A stretch of 64,000 nt of DNA from Xylanimonas protaetiae (GTDB lineage: Bacteria > Actinomycetota > Actinomycetes > Actinomycetales > Cellulomonadaceae), in contig NZ_CP035493.1 of the NCBI RefSeq assembly GCF_004135385.1, positions 1,612,001 to 1,676,000 of the forward strand, read 5' to 3'. Each line of letters begins with the position of its first letter. Within the stretch, counting starts at the first letter, position 1. A program made the translations under genes and the position numbers. The notes beneath the pieces were generated by a model that saw only the letters and a list, made by a program, of their open reading frames with translations, had not been told where the DNA came from and did no database searches. This document shows positions 51,317 to 60,592 of this stretch, piece by piece.

Positions 51317-52304
51317 GATCGTCCACGGAGGCGGCGAGCAGCTTCTGCAGGCCGCCGAAGTGCGCCACGAGCCGGTCGATGATCGCCCCGGGCAGGCGCG
51401 GCACCTTCGACAGGAGCCGGTACCCGTGCGGTGCCACGGCGGCGTCGAGCGCCAGCCCGGCCCCGGGCAGGTCGAGCACGCGGCCGATCTGGCCGAGGTC
51501 GAGCAGCTGGCTGGAGTCGAGGCTGGACAGGTCGGCCTGCACGTCGACGAACGACTTGCCGGCGCGGTCGAGCTCGACGTAGTCGCGCACCACGAACTCG
51601 CGGTCGGAGCCGATGCCGCCGATGAGCTCGTCGAGCTGGAGGGCGAGCAGGCGGCCGTCGACGCCGAGCTCGATGACGTAGCCGTCGATCTCCTCGGAGA
51701 TGCGGCGCACCATCTCGAGGCGCTGCACCACGGAGCAGACGTCGCGGACCGTGACGAGGTCCTCGATCTCGAGGGCGGACAGCGTGCCGGAGACCTCGTC
51801 GAGGCGGGAGCGGTAGCGCTCGAGCGTCGCGAGGGCCTGGTTGGCGCGGCCCATGATGGTGTCGGAGTCCTCGAGGACGTGGCGGGCGTCGCCGACGTAG
51901 AGCGCGACGATGCGCATGGACTGGGACACGGAGATGACGGGGAACCCGCTCTGCTTGGCGACGCGCTCGGCGGTGCGGTGCCGCGTGCCGGACTCCGAGG
52001 TCTCGATGGTCGGGTCGGGCAGCAGCTGCACGGCGGCGCGGCGGATGCGGGTCGCGTCGCGGTCGAGGACGACGGCGCCGTCCATCTTGGACAGCTCGCG
52101 CAGGCGCGTGGCGGAGAAGGCGACGTCGAGGACGAAGCCGCCGGAGCACATCTCCTCGACCTCGCGGTCGAGGCCCAGCACGATGAGCGCGCCGGTGCGG
52201 CCGCGCAGGATGCGCTCGAGGCCGTCGCGGAGCTCGGTTCCGGGTGCGACGGCGGCGAGAGTCTCTCGCAGCAGGTCGTCGCGGTGTGCGGGGGTGGATG
52301 CCAC
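51219..52304 (-). CDS. disA: DNA integrity scanning diadenylate cyclase DisA
   Basis: A 361-residue DisA. It joins two ATP to c-di-AMP and scans DNA for branched structures. The cyclase domain (about 1-145) has the DGA motif at 75-77 (KMDGAVVLD) and RHR at 108-110 ([14 protein letters not shown]). A helical linker follows, and the C-terminal RuvA-like helix-hairpin-helix ([46 protein letters not shown]) binds DNA. GTG at 52302-52304 lies 6 nt after TAGGAT on the coding strand with no Shine-Dalgarno, so its mRNA is probably leaderless. radA lies just upstream on the same strand. Confidence 0.97.
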   Translation of the reverse strand: MASTPAHRDDLLRETLAAVAPGTELRDGLERILRGRTGALIVLGLDREVEEMCSGGFVLDVAFSATRLRELSKMDGAVVLDRDATRIRRAAVQLLPDPTIETSESGTRHRTAERVAKQSGFPVISVSQSMRIVALYVGDARHVLEDSDTIMGRANQALATLERYRSRLDEVSGTLSALEIEDLVTVRDVCSVVQRLEMVRRISEEIDGYVIELGVDGRLLALQLDELIGGIGSDREFVVRDYVELDRAGKSFVDVQADLSSLDSSQLLDLGQIGRVLDLPGAGLALDAAVAPHGYRLLSKVPRLPGAIIDRLVAHFGGLQKLLAASVDDLMAVDGVGEQRARAVREGLSRLAESSILERYV

Positions 52305-52382
52305 GGGAGAATCCTAGAGGTCAAGAGTCCGTATGGGCAGGGGAATGCGCGTGTCCGGTCCGGTGGCTGGCGCCGGTCGGCG

Positions 52383-53819
52383 TCAGCGGTCGGACCGGCC
52401 GAGCGCGACGGCGTCGATCGCCTCGGCGACGTGGGCGGCATCGAGGAGCTCGATGCCGGGCGCCGTGCGGGCCGAGAGCCCCGCGCGCGTGCCGGGCGGG
52501 ACGACCGCGCGGACGAACCCGAGCCGGGCCGCCTCGGAGAGCCGGCGGTCGATGCCGGACACGGGGCGCACGTCCCCGGCGAGCCCCACCTCCCCGAACG
52601 CGACGGTCCCGGCGGGCACGGCGTCGCCCGTGCGGGCGGAGACGATGGCGAGCGCGGCCGCGAGGTCGGCCGCGGGCTCGGTCGCCCGGGCGCCGCCCAC
52701 GGTGGACAGGTACACGTCCTGGTCGGCGAGGCGCAGCGACGCGTGCCGGTGCAGCACCGCGAGGATCTGCGCGAGCCGCGAGGACTCGAGCCCGTTGGTG
52801 GTGCGGCGCGGGTTCGGCAGCGCGGAGGGCGCGACGAGCGACTGGATCTCCAGGGCGAGCGGGCGCCGGCCCTCGAGCGTGACGGTCACGCACGACCCGG
52901 GGACGCCCGCCCCGAGGTGGGACAGGAACAGCCCGGACGGGTCGGTCAGCCCGGTGATGCCCGTCTCCGTCAGCTCGAAGCAGCCGACCTCGTCGGTGGG
53001 CCCGAACCGGTTCTTCACGGCCCGCACCATGCGCAGCCGTGAGTGCCGGTCGCCCTCGAACTGGCACACGACGTCGACGAGGTGCTCCAGCGTGCGCGGG
53101 CCGGCCACGGTGCCGTCCTTGGTGACGTGGCCGACGAGCAGCACGGGCACCTGCCGCTCCTTGGCGACGGCGATGAGCGCGGCCGCGACCTCCCGCACCT
53201 GCGAGACGCCGCCGGCGATGCCGTCGACCTCCGCCGACGCGACGGTCTGCACCGAGTCGACGACGAGGAGCGCCGGGGCCGTGGCCTCGACGTGGCCCAG
53301 CACGGTCCCGAGGTCGGTCTCGGCCGCGAGCAGCAGCGTCGGGGCCAGCGCGCGGACGCGCTCGGCCCGCAGGCGCACCTGCCCGGCCGACTCCTCGCCG
53401 GTCACGTACAGCACGGTGCGCGGGCCGCCGGCGTCGGTGCCGCGCGCGAACCTCGACGCCGTCTCGAGGAGCAGCGTCGACTTGCCGACACCGGGCTCGC
53501 CCGCGAGCAGCACGACGGCCCCGGGCACGAGCCCGCCGCCCAGCACCCGGTCGAGCTCGCCGACGCCCGTGGGTGTGGCCTTGGCAGCGTCGACGTCGAT
53601 CTCCGCGATCGGCAGGGCCGCCGACCGCACGGGGGCCACGGCCACGGTGCGCGGCCCGGCGGCGGCCGGGCCGTCCTCGGCCACGGTGCCCCAGGCCTGG
53701 CACTCGCCGCAGCGCCCGGCCCACTTGGCGGTCGCCCAGCCGCACTCGGTGCAGCGGAACGCGGGGCGGGCGGCCTTGGCGGCGGCCGACCGGCCGCGCG
53801 ACGTCGTCGTGGTGCTCAC
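52383..53819 (-). CDS. radA: DNA repair protein RadA
   Basis: A 478-residue RadA/Sms. It has the N-terminal zinc finger (Cys23, Cys26, Cys37, Cys40), the RecA-like ATPase with Walker A GEPGVGKST (107-115), the RadA-specific KNRFG motif (VKNRFGPTDEVG) and a C-terminal Lon-protease-like domain (SALPNPRRTTNGLESSRLAQILAVL region onward). It helps branch migration in recombination and repair. GTG at 53819 is 6 nt after TACGGT on the coding strand, again without Shine-Dalgarno. disA begins 78 nt after its stop and has its own promoter. Confidence 0.97.
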   Translation of the reverse strand: MSTTTTSRGRSAAAKAARPAFRCTECGWATAKWAGRCGECQAWGTVAEDGPAAAGPRTVAVAPVRSAALPIAEIDVDAAKATPTGVGELDRVLGGGLVPGAVVLLAGEPGVGKSTLLLETASRFARGTDAGGPRTVLYVTGEESAGQVRLRAERVRALAPTLLLAAETDLGTVLGHVEATAPALLVVDSVQTVASAEVDGIAGGVSQVREVAAALIAVAKERQVPVLLVGHVTKDGTVAGPRTLEHLVDVVCQFEGDRHSRLRMVRAVKNRFGPTDEVGCFELTETGITGLTDPSGLFLSHLGAGVPGSCVTVTLEGRRPLALEIQSLVAPSALPNPRRTTNGLESSRLAQILAVLHRHASLRLADQDVYLSTVGGARATEPAADLAAALAIVSARTGDAVPAGTVAFGEVGLAGDVRPVSGIDRRLSEAARLGFVRAVVPPGTRAGLSARTAPGIELLDAAHVAEAIDAVALGRSDR

Positions 53820-53910
53820 GACAGCACCGTATGGGCCGCCCCCGACACGCCTCCGCGGCGTCGGCGCCCAGGCTGGCTAGGCTGCCGCCAACCGACCAGG
53901 GAGGCACGGG

Positions 53911-54558
53911 ATGTCCGTCGACCATCAGCAGCCGAGGTCCCGCGCGGCGATGCGCGGCAACCGGCCCTCGGCCGCGGTGTTCCGCCGCCGGCGCATCGCC
54001 GTCGCGGTGGCGGCCGGCGTGCTCGTGCTCGGCGTCGCGGCCCTGACCGCGTTCGTGTGGCCCGGGTACGCCGTCCCCGAGCCGCTGCCGACCCCCACCG
54101 TGACCATCACGGCGCCGGCGCCCACGCCGACCACGACCCCGGCGGAGCGCACGGGCGAGCAGACCGCCCTCACGGGCGCTCTCCCGGACGTCGTCCGGCA
54201 GTTCACGCAGCAGGGCATCCAGGACCTCCCGGAGTGGCAGGACGACCACCACGCGACCGAGGCCTGGACCGTCACGTACGCGGACGCCGTCGGTTCCGAC
54301 GCCGCGACGATCACCGTCCAGGTGGGCCAGTGGGCCGACGACGCCATGGCGCAGTCGTTCGCGGACGCGCAGGTCGCCGCCGCCGGCACGGCCGCCAACA
54401 CGGGCGACGTCACGGTCGACGGCACGGTGACGGGCACCTACGCGCTCTTCCCCGCGGGGGACGGCGCGGTCATCTGGTGGCGCAACGGGACGGTCGTGAT
54501 CCGCGCCGAGGGGCCGGCCGACCAGCTCGAGGACTTCTACGCCGAGTACCCGCTCTGA
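53911..54558 (+). CDS. Membrane-anchored secreted protein of unknown function
   Basis: A 215-residue protein with a basic N-terminus (MRGNRPSAAVFRRRR), a signal anchor helix (about residues 29-52), a Pro/Thr linker (PTPTVTITAPAPTPTTTP) and an outer domain of about 130 residues rich in Asp, Ala and Trp (EAWTVTYADAVGSDAATITVQVGQW, GAVIWWRNGTVVIRAEGP). No cysteine or known motif is seen; a fold of mixed sheet, as in small actinobacterial surface proteins, is possible. AGGGAGG precedes the ATG, and TAGGCT (53878-53883) is a -10 candidate. It is divergent from radA. Confidence 0.8.
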   Translation: MSVDHQQPRSRAAMRGNRPSAAVFRRRRIAVAVAAGVLVLGVAALTAFVWPGYAVPEPLPTPTVTITAPAPTPTTTPAERTGEQTALTGALPDVVRQFTQQGIQDLPEWQDDHHATEAWTVTYADAVGSDAATITVQVGQWADDAMAQSFADAQVAAAGTAANTGDVTVDGTVTGTYALFPAGDGAVIWWRNGTVVIRAEGPADQLEDFYAEYPL

Positions 54559-54577
54559 GCGGGCTACCGTTGCGCCT

Positions 54578-55402
54578 GTGAACCTCGAGAACACCCGTAT
54601 CGCGCTGCTCGGCACCGGCAACATGGGCGAGGCGGTGCTCGCCGGGTCGCTGCGCGCGGGCGTCGTCCCGGCCCACGTCGTCGCCACCGGACGCCGCGCG
54701 GGGCGGGTCGCCGAGGTCGCCGAGAGGCACGGCGTGCGCGGCATCCTCGACAACGTCGAGGCCGTCCGCGACGCCGACGTCGTCGTCGTCGCCGTGAAGC
54801 CGAAGGACGTCGCGGGGCTCCTCGCGAGCGTCGGCGACGCGCTCGCCCCGCACGCCGTCGTCGTGTCCGTGGCGGCCGGGCTCTCGGCCGCGTTCTTCGA
54901 GGACCGGCTGCCCGCCGGGCAGCCGGTCGTGCGGGTCATGCCCAACACGCCCGCCGCCATCGGCGCCGGGATGAGCGCCGTCAGCGCCGGCACGCACGCG
55001 TCCGCCGCCGACGTCGCCACGGTGCTGGCGATCCTGTCGGGCACGGGCGACGCCGTCGAGGTGCCCGAGGCGTACCAGGCCGCGGCGGGCGCCCTGGCGG
55101 GCTCCGGGCCCGCCTACATGTTCTACGTGCTCGACGCGCTCGCCGAGGCGGGCGTCGCGGTCGGGCTGTCGCGCGAGCTGGCCACGCGCCTCGCCGTGCA
55201 GACCATGCTCGGCTCGGCGCGCCTCGTCGCCGAGACGGGCGAGCACCCGGCGCTCGCGCGCGAGCGCGTGACGTCGCCGGGCGGCACCACCGTGCAGGGC
55301 CTGCGGGCGCTCGACGCGGCCGGCGTGCGCGCGGCGTTCATCGCCGCCGTCGAGGCGGCCCGCGACCGCACGAACGAGATCGCGGCCGAGCTGGAGGCCT
55401 GA
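54578..55402 (+). CDS. proC: Pyrroline-5-carboxylate reductase
   Basis: A 274-residue ProC, the last enzyme of proline synthesis, which reduces pyrroline-5-carboxylate with NAD(P)H. The Rossmann motif is IALLGTGNMGEAVLAG (residues 7-22), followed by VVVAVKPKDV, RVMPNTPAAIGAGMSA and the C-terminal signature ALAGSGPAYMFYVLDAL...VTSPGGTTVQGLRAL, where substrate binds. Length is typical. GTG at 54578 lies 7 nt after TACCGT with no Shine-Dalgarno, so the mRNA is probably leaderless. The upstream gene ends 19 nt before it. Confidence 0.96.
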   Translation: MNLENTRIALLGTGNMGEAVLAGSLRAGVVPAHVVATGRRAGRVAEVAERHGVRGILDNVEAVRDADVVVVAVKPKDVAGLLASVGDALAPHAVVVSVAAGLSAAFFEDRLPAGQPVVRVMPNTPAAIGAGMSAVSAGTHASAADVATVLAILSGTGDAVEVPEAYQAAAGALAGSGPAYMFYVLDALAEAGVAVGLSRELATRLAVQTMLGSARLVAETGEHPALARERVTSPGGTTVQGLRALDAAGVRAAFIAAVEAARDRTNEIAAELEA

Positions 55403-55497
55403 GCCGGCGGGGTGCCGTTGCGGCACGTCCACGGGCCGGAGCCGACAGGACGCCCCGCCCCCACGTGCGCAGACGCGTTCCGCGTACGATGCGGGCT

Positions 55498-55539
55498 GTG
55501 ACTCACACGGACGCGCTCCCGGCCGCGGTCGCACCATGA
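55498..55539 (+). CDS. Putative 13-residue leaderless upstream ORF
   Basis: TACGAT (55485-55490) lies 7 nt before the GTG at 55498, as in other leaderless genes of this window. The frame codes MTHTDALPAAVAP and stops with TGA at 55537-55539, which overlaps the ATG of the LacI gene (ATGA, 55536-55539). That ATG has no Shine-Dalgarno of its own, so coupling from this short frame would explain its translation. Confidence 0.5.
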   Translation: MTHTDALPAAVAP

Positions 55540-56567
55540 CGGCCCGCCGGCGTCGCCCGTCGATGGCGGACGTCGCAGCCCGCGCCGGGGTCTCGCACCA
55601 GACGGTCTCGCGAGTCCTCAACGACCACCCGAGCGTCCGCGACGAGACGCGCGCACGCGTCCTGGCCGTGATCAGCGAGCTGGGGTACCGCCGCAACGTC
55701 GCCGCCCGAGCCCTGGTGACGGCGCGGTCCAGCACGGTCGGCGTGGTGACGCCGGGGTCGGGGCTGTACGGCCCGGCGAGCACGGTCATCGCCATCGAAG
55801 AGGCGGCGCGGGAGCGCGGCTACTTCACGTCGGTCGCCACGCTCTCCAGCTACGACGCCCCGACGATGCGACGAGTCCTCGACCACTTCATGGACCAGGC
55901 GGTGGAGGGGATCCTCGTCGTCGCCCCGCAGTCCGCGGTGGCGGAGGCCGTCGACCAGTTCCAGGCGCCCGTCCCGGTGATCCTCGTGGCCGCCCGTGAG
56001 CAGGTCGAGGGCGTGTCCACGATCCCGGTCTCGGTGGACCAGCGCCTGGGGGCGAGGCTCGCGGTCAACCATCTGCTGGGGCTCGGGCACCGCACCGTCG
56101 AGCACGTCAGCGGTCCGCTCGACTGGTTCGACGCCGTCGAGCGCCTCACCGGGTGGCGTGAGGCGCTGCTGGCGCACGGCGCGCCGGTGCCCGAGCCGAT
56201 CCCTGCCTCGTGGTCCGCCAGCGACGGGTACACGATCGGGCTGCGCCTGGCGGAGCAGGTGCGCTCCGGCTCCGGGCCTACCGCCGTGTTCGCCGGCAAC
56301 GACCAGCTCGCGCTGGGCATGCTGCGCGCGTTCTGGGAGCAGGGCGTGGTGGTCCCCCGTGACGTGTCCGTCGTCGGGTTCGACGACGTCGACGGGGCGG
56401 CACACTTCATCCCGCCGCTGAGCACCGTGCGCCAGCCTTTCGCGGCGCTCGGCGGCCACGCGCTGGGGCTGTTGCTGACGGCGGTCGACGGCGGCGTCCT
56501 GGTGCCGGCGCGCATCGAGCCGGAGCTCGTCCTGCGGGCCAGCACCGGGGTGCCCCGCCCGCGCTGA
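55536..56567 (+). CDS. LacI-family regulator of the arabinose-type locus
   Basis: A 343-residue LacI/GalR repressor. The helix-turn-helix is MADVAARAGVSHQTVSRVLNDHPSV (about residues 9-33), the hinge YRRNVAARALVT, and the sensor domain ends with GFDDVDGAAHFIPPLSTVRQPF. It precedes the CUT2 importer genes in the same direction. Three TGTKANCGCTAACA sites lie only before the importer and kinase genes, so these are its likely targets, with an arabinose-pathway sugar as inducer (inference). No such site is found before the gene itself. Confidence 0.92.
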   Translation: MTARRRRPSMADVAARAGVSHQTVSRVLNDHPSVRDETRARVLAVISELGYRRNVAARALVTARSSTVGVVTPGSGLYGPASTVIAIEEAARERGYFTSVATLSSYDAPTMRRVLDHFMDQAVEGILVVAPQSAVAEAVDQFQAPVPVILVAAREQVEGVSTIPVSVDQRLGARLAVNHLLGLGHRTVEHVSGPLDWFDAVERLTGWREALLAHGAPVPEPIPASWSASDGYTIGLRLAEQVRSGSGPTAVFAGNDQLALGMLRAFWEQGVVVPRDVSVVGFDDVDGAAHFIPPLSTVRQPFAALGGHALGLLLTAVDGGVLVPARIEPELVLRASTGVPRPR

Positions 56568-56589
56568 CGACGCCGCTGGGCCCTGCGTC

Positions 56590-56751
56590 GTGTTACCGCT
56601 AACACATCGCGCGCGGACCGTCGGCGTCCGCTCGCTCGTCCGGCGCGGTCCGTGCCTCCGCGCACGCCCCGTGAGCGAGCTTTTCCGGGCCGAGGTTGTT
56701 ACCGAACGGTGATCCCGAGGTCTCGCCACGCCGTCATGTGATCGCTAACAT
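56590..56751 (+). promoter_or_regulatory. Two LacI operators upstream of the importer operon
   Basis: GTGTTACCGCTAACAC (56590-56605) and ATGTGATCGCTAACAT (56736-56751) share the core TGTKAYCGCTAACA. Their centres are 146 bp apart, about 14 helical turns, which allows looping. TAACAT at the end of the second site (56746-56751) could be the -10 box; transcription would then start near 56758, leaving a 74-nt leader before the binding-protein gene. Confidence 0.75.
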
Positions 56752-56831
56752 CGCTGACGGCACAACGGCGTCGAGGCCGTTGTCGGGGTCGGGACGGGCC
56801 CCGCTGAACGTCCATGTCTCAAGGAGGAGCA

Positions 56832-57842
56832 ATGGTTACTGGGGGAATGCGCCATGCCGGCATCGCTGCCGTCGCCGCGTTCACGATGGCGGCGCTGGCG
56901 GCCTGCGGTGGTGGGAACGGTGACGACGCCGGCGGCTCGGGCGACGCCGGCGGGGACGGCGACCTGACCACCATCGGGTTCGTGGCCGTCGGGCCGGAGG
57001 GCGCCTGGCGCAACGCCAACGAGCAGAACGTCCAGGACACGTTCACCAAGGAGGCCGGCTTCGACCTGAAGTACGCGCCGGCCGCCAACCTCGACCAGAA
57101 GTCGCAGATCGACGCGTTCACCGCGTTCGTCGACGAGGGCGTGGACCTGATCCTGCTGTCGGCGACCGAGGCCACGGGCTGGGAGGACTCGCTCCAGCGG
57201 GCCCAGGAGGCGGAGATCCCCGTGATCCTCGTCGACCGCGGCATCGAGCCGGACGACACCTCGCTCTACGTGACGCGCCTCGCGCCGAACAACGTCGCCG
57301 TGGCGGCGAACATCGCCAACTGGCTGGTCGACAACCACCCTGAGGGCGGCGAGTACATCACGATCGAGGGCCCGGCGGGCGTCGGCGTCGTCGACGAGCG
57401 CAACCAGGGCTTCGACGAGGTCATCAGCAAGCACCCCGAGTGGGTCAAGGTCGGCGCGCAGACCGCCAACTGGGCCGTCGACGAGGGCAAGTCCGTCACG
57501 GAGACGTTCCTGAAGTCGAACCCCGACCTCAAGTTCGTCTTCGCCCAGAACGACGAGATGGGCCTGGGCGCCTCCGAGGCCGTGCTCGAGGCGGGCAAGA
57601 CCGTCGGTCCCGACGGCGTCCTCATCGCCACGATCGACGGCACGAAGAACGCGATGACGGCGCTGTCGGAGGGTCGCCTCTCCTTCGTCGCCGAGTACAA
57701 CCCGCTGTTCGGCGACCAGCTCCTGGACGCCGTCAAGAAGGCGCTGGCCGGTGAGGACCAGCCGTCCTCCATCGAGGTCACCTCCACGACCTTCGACTCG
57801 CCCGAGGCCGCCAAGGCGGCCCTTCCGGACCGCAAGTACTGA
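56832..57842 (+). CDS. Sugar-binding lipoprotein of a CUT2 importer (YtfQ-like)
   Basis: A 336-residue periplasmic-binding-protein-like lipoprotein. The signal peptide ends in the lipobox LAAC, followed by a Gly/Asp linker. The type I binding fold (Peripla_BP_4) shows FVAVGPEGAWRNANEQ, ILVDRGI, FVFAQNDEMGLGASEAV and IATIDGTKNAMTAL. The pattern resembles YtfQ, which binds galactofuranose, and actinobacterial arabinose-binding relatives. AAGGAGGAGC lies 1-11 nt before the ATG at 56832; an ATG six codons earlier would put that site inside the gene. First gene of the importer operon. Confidence 0.9.
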   Translation: MVTGGMRHAGIAAVAAFTMAALAACGGGNGDDAGGSGDAGGDGDLTTIGFVAVGPEGAWRNANEQNVQDTFTKEAGFDLKYAPAANLDQKSQIDAFTAFVDEGVDLILLSATEATGWEDSLQRAQEAEIPVILVDRGIEPDDTSLYVTRLAPNNVAVAANIANWLVDNHPEGGEYITIEGPAGVGVVDERNQGFDEVISKHPEWVKVGAQTANWAVDEGKSVTETFLKSNPDLKFVFAQNDEMGLGASEAVLEAGKTVGPDGVLIATIDGTKNAMTALSEGRLSFVAEYNPLFGDQLLDAVKKALAGEDQPSSIEVTSTTFDSPEAAKAALPDRKY

Positions 57843-57848
57843 GCCGTC

Positions 57849-57916
57849 GTCACGGGTTCTGCCCGTGACCACCTGCTCATCGGTGCGGGGCGTGCCCACG
57901 GGTGCGCCCCGCACCG
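57849..57916 (+). terminator. Two hairpins after the binding-protein gene
   Basis: An 8-bp stem (57849-57856 with 57862-57869) is followed by a 12-bp perfect stem (57881-57892 with 57905-57916). They lie between the binding-protein and ATPase genes. Such hairpins commonly protect the abundant upstream mRNA part and lower expression of downstream transporter genes. Confidence 0.7.
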
Positions 57917-57950
57917 ACGGAACGACCTGACGGCAAGCGGAGGCACGACC

Positions 57951-59492
57951 ATGGACGAGGCGAGCGAGCCCGTCGTCGAGATGCGGGGCATCTCGATCAC
58001 CTTCCCCGGCGTCAAGGCGCTGGACGACGTCGACTTCCGGCTGTTCCCCGGTGAGGTGCACACCCTCATGGGCGAGAACGGCGCCGGGAAGTCGACGCTG
58101 ATCAAGGCGCTCACCGGGGTGTACGCCATCGACTCCGGGACCATCACGGTCTCCGGCGTCGAGACCCGGCTCGGCGGCACGGCGGACGCGCAGCGCGCGG
58201 GGATCTCCACCGTCTACCAGGAGGTCAACCTGGTGACGAACCTCAGCATCGGCGAGAACGTGATGCTGGGGCACGAGGTGCGAGGGGTCCTCGGCGTGAG
58301 CTGGAAGGCCACGCACGCCGCCGCGGCCGAGGCGCTCGAGAGCATGGGGCTGGGCCACCTCGACACGAGGCAGCCGCTGTCGACGCTGTCGATCGCCATG
58401 CAGCAGCTCGTGGCGCTCAGCCGGGCCATGGTGCTCGACTCCAAGGTGCTCGTCCTCGACGAGCCGACGTCGTCGCTGGACGCCAACGAGGTGGAGACCC
58501 TGTTCGGGGTCGTCCGCCGGCTGCGCGACCAGGGCGTCGCGATCCTGTTCGTCTCGCACTTCCTCGACCAGGTGTACGCCGTCAGCGACCGCATCACGGT
58601 GCTGCGCAACGGCCGGTACATCGGCGAGCACCTCGCCAAGGACCTGCCCCGCAACGAGCTCATCTCGCTCATGATCGGCAAGGAGCTCGGCACCCTCGCG
58701 GGCCTGGGCTCGAACCGGCAGAGCCCGGAGCGCGCCGAGGGCGCCGTCCCGCTCCTGGCAGCGCGCGGCGTCGGCAAGCGGGGAGTCATCGCGCCGACCG
58801 ACGTGGACGTCTACCCCGGCGAGATCGTCGGGTTCGCGGGCCTGCTCGGCTCGGGTCGGACGGAGCTCGCGCGCCTGCTCTACGGGGCCGACAAGGCGGA
58901 CACGGGGACGATCGAGGTCAAGGGCGAGCCGGTCTCGCTCGGCTCGCCGATCGCGGGCCTGTCCGCAGGCATCGCCTACTCGACGGAGAACCGGCGCGAC
59001 GAGGGGATCGTCGGCGACCTCTCGGTCCACGAGAACCTCGTCCTCGCCGTCCAGGCGGGACGCGGCTGGATGCGGCCGCTGCCGGGCAAGGACGCCGACG
59101 CGATCGTCGGCACGTACGTCCGGGAGCTGAACGTCCGCCCGGCCGACCCGCACCGCATGGTCAAGAACCTCTCCGGGGGCAACCAGCAGAAGGTGCTCCT
59201 GGGCCGCTGGCTGGCCACCCACCCGGAGCTGCTCATCCTGGACGAGCCCACCCGCGGCATCGACATCGGCGCCAAGGCGGAGATCCAGGCAGCCGTCGTC
59301 AGGCTGGCCGAGCAAGGGACGGCGGTCATCTTCATCTCCTCGGAGCTCGAGGAGGTGGTGCGTCTGTGCGACCGCATCGTCGTGCTCAAGGACCGCGAGA
59401 AGATCGCCGAGCTCGTCGCCGGGCCCGACGTCACCGTCGAGTCCATCGTCGAGACGATCGCCACCCACAACGTCGAGGGAGCGGCAGCATGA
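57951..59492 (+). CDS. CUT2 sugar ABC transporter ATPase with two cassettes
   Basis: A 513-residue fused ATPase of the MglA/RbsA/YtfR type. The first cassette has Walker A GENGAGKSTLIKAL, a shortened signature (LSIAMQQ) and Walker B VLVLDEPTSSL. The second has a degenerate Walker A (GLLGSGRTEL), the full signature LSGGNQQKVLLGRW and Walker B LLILDEPTRGID. This asymmetry is normal for the family. It powers import of a pentose or furanose sugar with the two following permeases. The ATPase stop and the next start overlap (ATGA). Confidence 0.95.
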   Translation: MDEASEPVVEMRGISITFPGVKALDDVDFRLFPGEVHTLMGENGAGKSTLIKALTGVYAIDSGTITVSGVETRLGGTADAQRAGISTVYQEVNLVTNLSIGENVMLGHEVRGVLGVSWKATHAAAAEALESMGLGHLDTRQPLSTLSIAMQQLVALSRAMVLDSKVLVLDEPTSSLDANEVETLFGVVRRLRDQGVAILFVSHFLDQVYAVSDRITVLRNGRYIGEHLAKDLPRNELISLMIGKELGTLAGLGSNRQSPERAEGAVPLLAARGVGKRGVIAPTDVDVYPGEIVGFAGLLGSGRTELARLLYGADKADTGTIEVKGEPVSLGSPIAGLSAGIAYSTENRRDEGIVGDLSVHENLVLAVQAGRGWMRPLPGKDADAIVGTYVRELNVRPADPHRMVKNLSGGNQQKVLLGRWLATHPELLILDEPTRGIDIGAKAEIQAAVVRLAEQGTAVIFISSELEEVVRLCDRIVVLKDREKIAELVAGPDVTVESIVETIATHNVEGAAA

Positions 59493-60592
59493 GCCTGGTC
59501 GTCGGGCTGGTCCTGTTCGCCGCGTTCATCGCGGCGGGCGCGGTCTTCAAGCTCTACCGGAACCAGTGGTTCTGGGGCGTGGTGGCCATCATCGTGCTGC
59601 TCTGCCTCAACCTCCTCAAGGACCCGGGCTACCTCGCGATCGACTACGTGGACTCCACCGGGCGTCTGGTGGGCAACCTCCTCGACATCGTCCGCTGGGC
59701 CGCGCCGACCATGCTCATCGCGACCGGCATGGCTCTCGTCATCGCGACCCGCGGCATCGACCTGTCGGTCGGCTCGTCGATGGTGGCGGGCGGCGCCGCG
59801 TCGCTGCAGCTCCTCTCGGCGGCGAACCCGACGTCCGCGGGCGACGCCGCGGTCGCCGTCCTCCTCGCGATCCTCACCGGCGGGGCGATCGGCGCGGTCA
59901 ACGGCCTGCTCGTCACCTACGTCAAGCTCCAGCCGTTCATCACGACGCTGGTCATGATGATGGCCGGCCGGGGCATCGCCAAGGTGATCACCGACGGCCA
60001 GAACACCTCGGCCACCAACGCCCCGTTCAAGTGGCTCGTCAACGGCACCGTGCTGGGGTTCCCGGTGGTGTTCCTCGTCGCGCTCGCCGTCGTCGGGATC
60101 GTCGGCCTGTGGGTGCGCCGGTCCGCGTTCGGCCTCGTGGTCGAGGCGATCGGCATCAACCCGAAGGCGGCCTGGATGGCCGGCATCCGCCCCGCCGGGA
60201 TCCTCCTGACGGTCTACGTCGTCTCGGGCGTGCTGGCGGCGCTCGCCGGCGTCTTCTCCGTCGGCTCGGTGATGGTGGTCGACGTGTCCAAGACGGGCTA
60301 CCAGGCCGAGCTGGACGCGATCCTCGCGGTGGTCGTGGGCGGGACGTCGCTCGCGGGCGGCAAGTTCTCGATCCGCGGGGCCCTGGTCGGTGCCCTGCTG
60401 ATCGCCACCCTCGACAAGACCGTCCTCTTCCTCGGCGTCTCCGGCGCCGCGACGCCGGCGTTCAAGGCCGTGGTCATCGTCGTGCTCTGCCTGCTCCAGT
60501 CGCAGCGCGTGCGCGGCCTGTTCGCCCGACGGCGTCGGCGCACCGCCGTCGAGACTGCCGCTGAGCCCGTGAAGGGGAGCGTGACGGTATGA
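59489..60592 (+). CDS. CUT2 sugar ABC transporter permease (YtfT-like)
   Basis: A 367-residue permease with about 9-10 helices. The family core reads ATGMALVIATRGIDLSVGSSMV and later LDAILAVVVGGTSLAGGKFSIRGALVGALL, with GIRPAGILLTVYVVSGVLAALAGV between them. It pairs with the next permease as in the YtfT/YjfF heterodimer of the galactofuranose importer. The start ATG overlaps the ATPase stop and its stop overlaps the next start, so the three genes are coupled. The C-terminal 30 residues are a basic cytoplasmic tail. Confidence 0.93.
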   Translation: MSLVVGLVLFAAFIAAGAVFKLYRNQWFWGVVAIIVLLCLNLLKDPGYLAIDYVDSTGRLVGNLLDIVRWAAPTMLIATGMALVIATRGIDLSVGSSMVAGGAASLQLLSAANPTSAGDAAVAVLLAILTGGAIGAVNGLLVTYVKLQPFITTLVMMMAGRGIAKVITDGQNTSATNAPFKWLVNGTVLGFPVVFLVALAVVGIVGLWVRRSAFGLVVEAIGINPKAAWMAGIRPAGILLTVYVVSGVLAALAGVFSVGSVMVVDVSKTGYQAELDAILAVVVGGTSLAGGKFSIRGALVGALLIATLDKTVLFLGVSGAATPAFKAVVIVVLCLLQSQRVRGLFARRRRRTAVETAAEPVKGSVTV

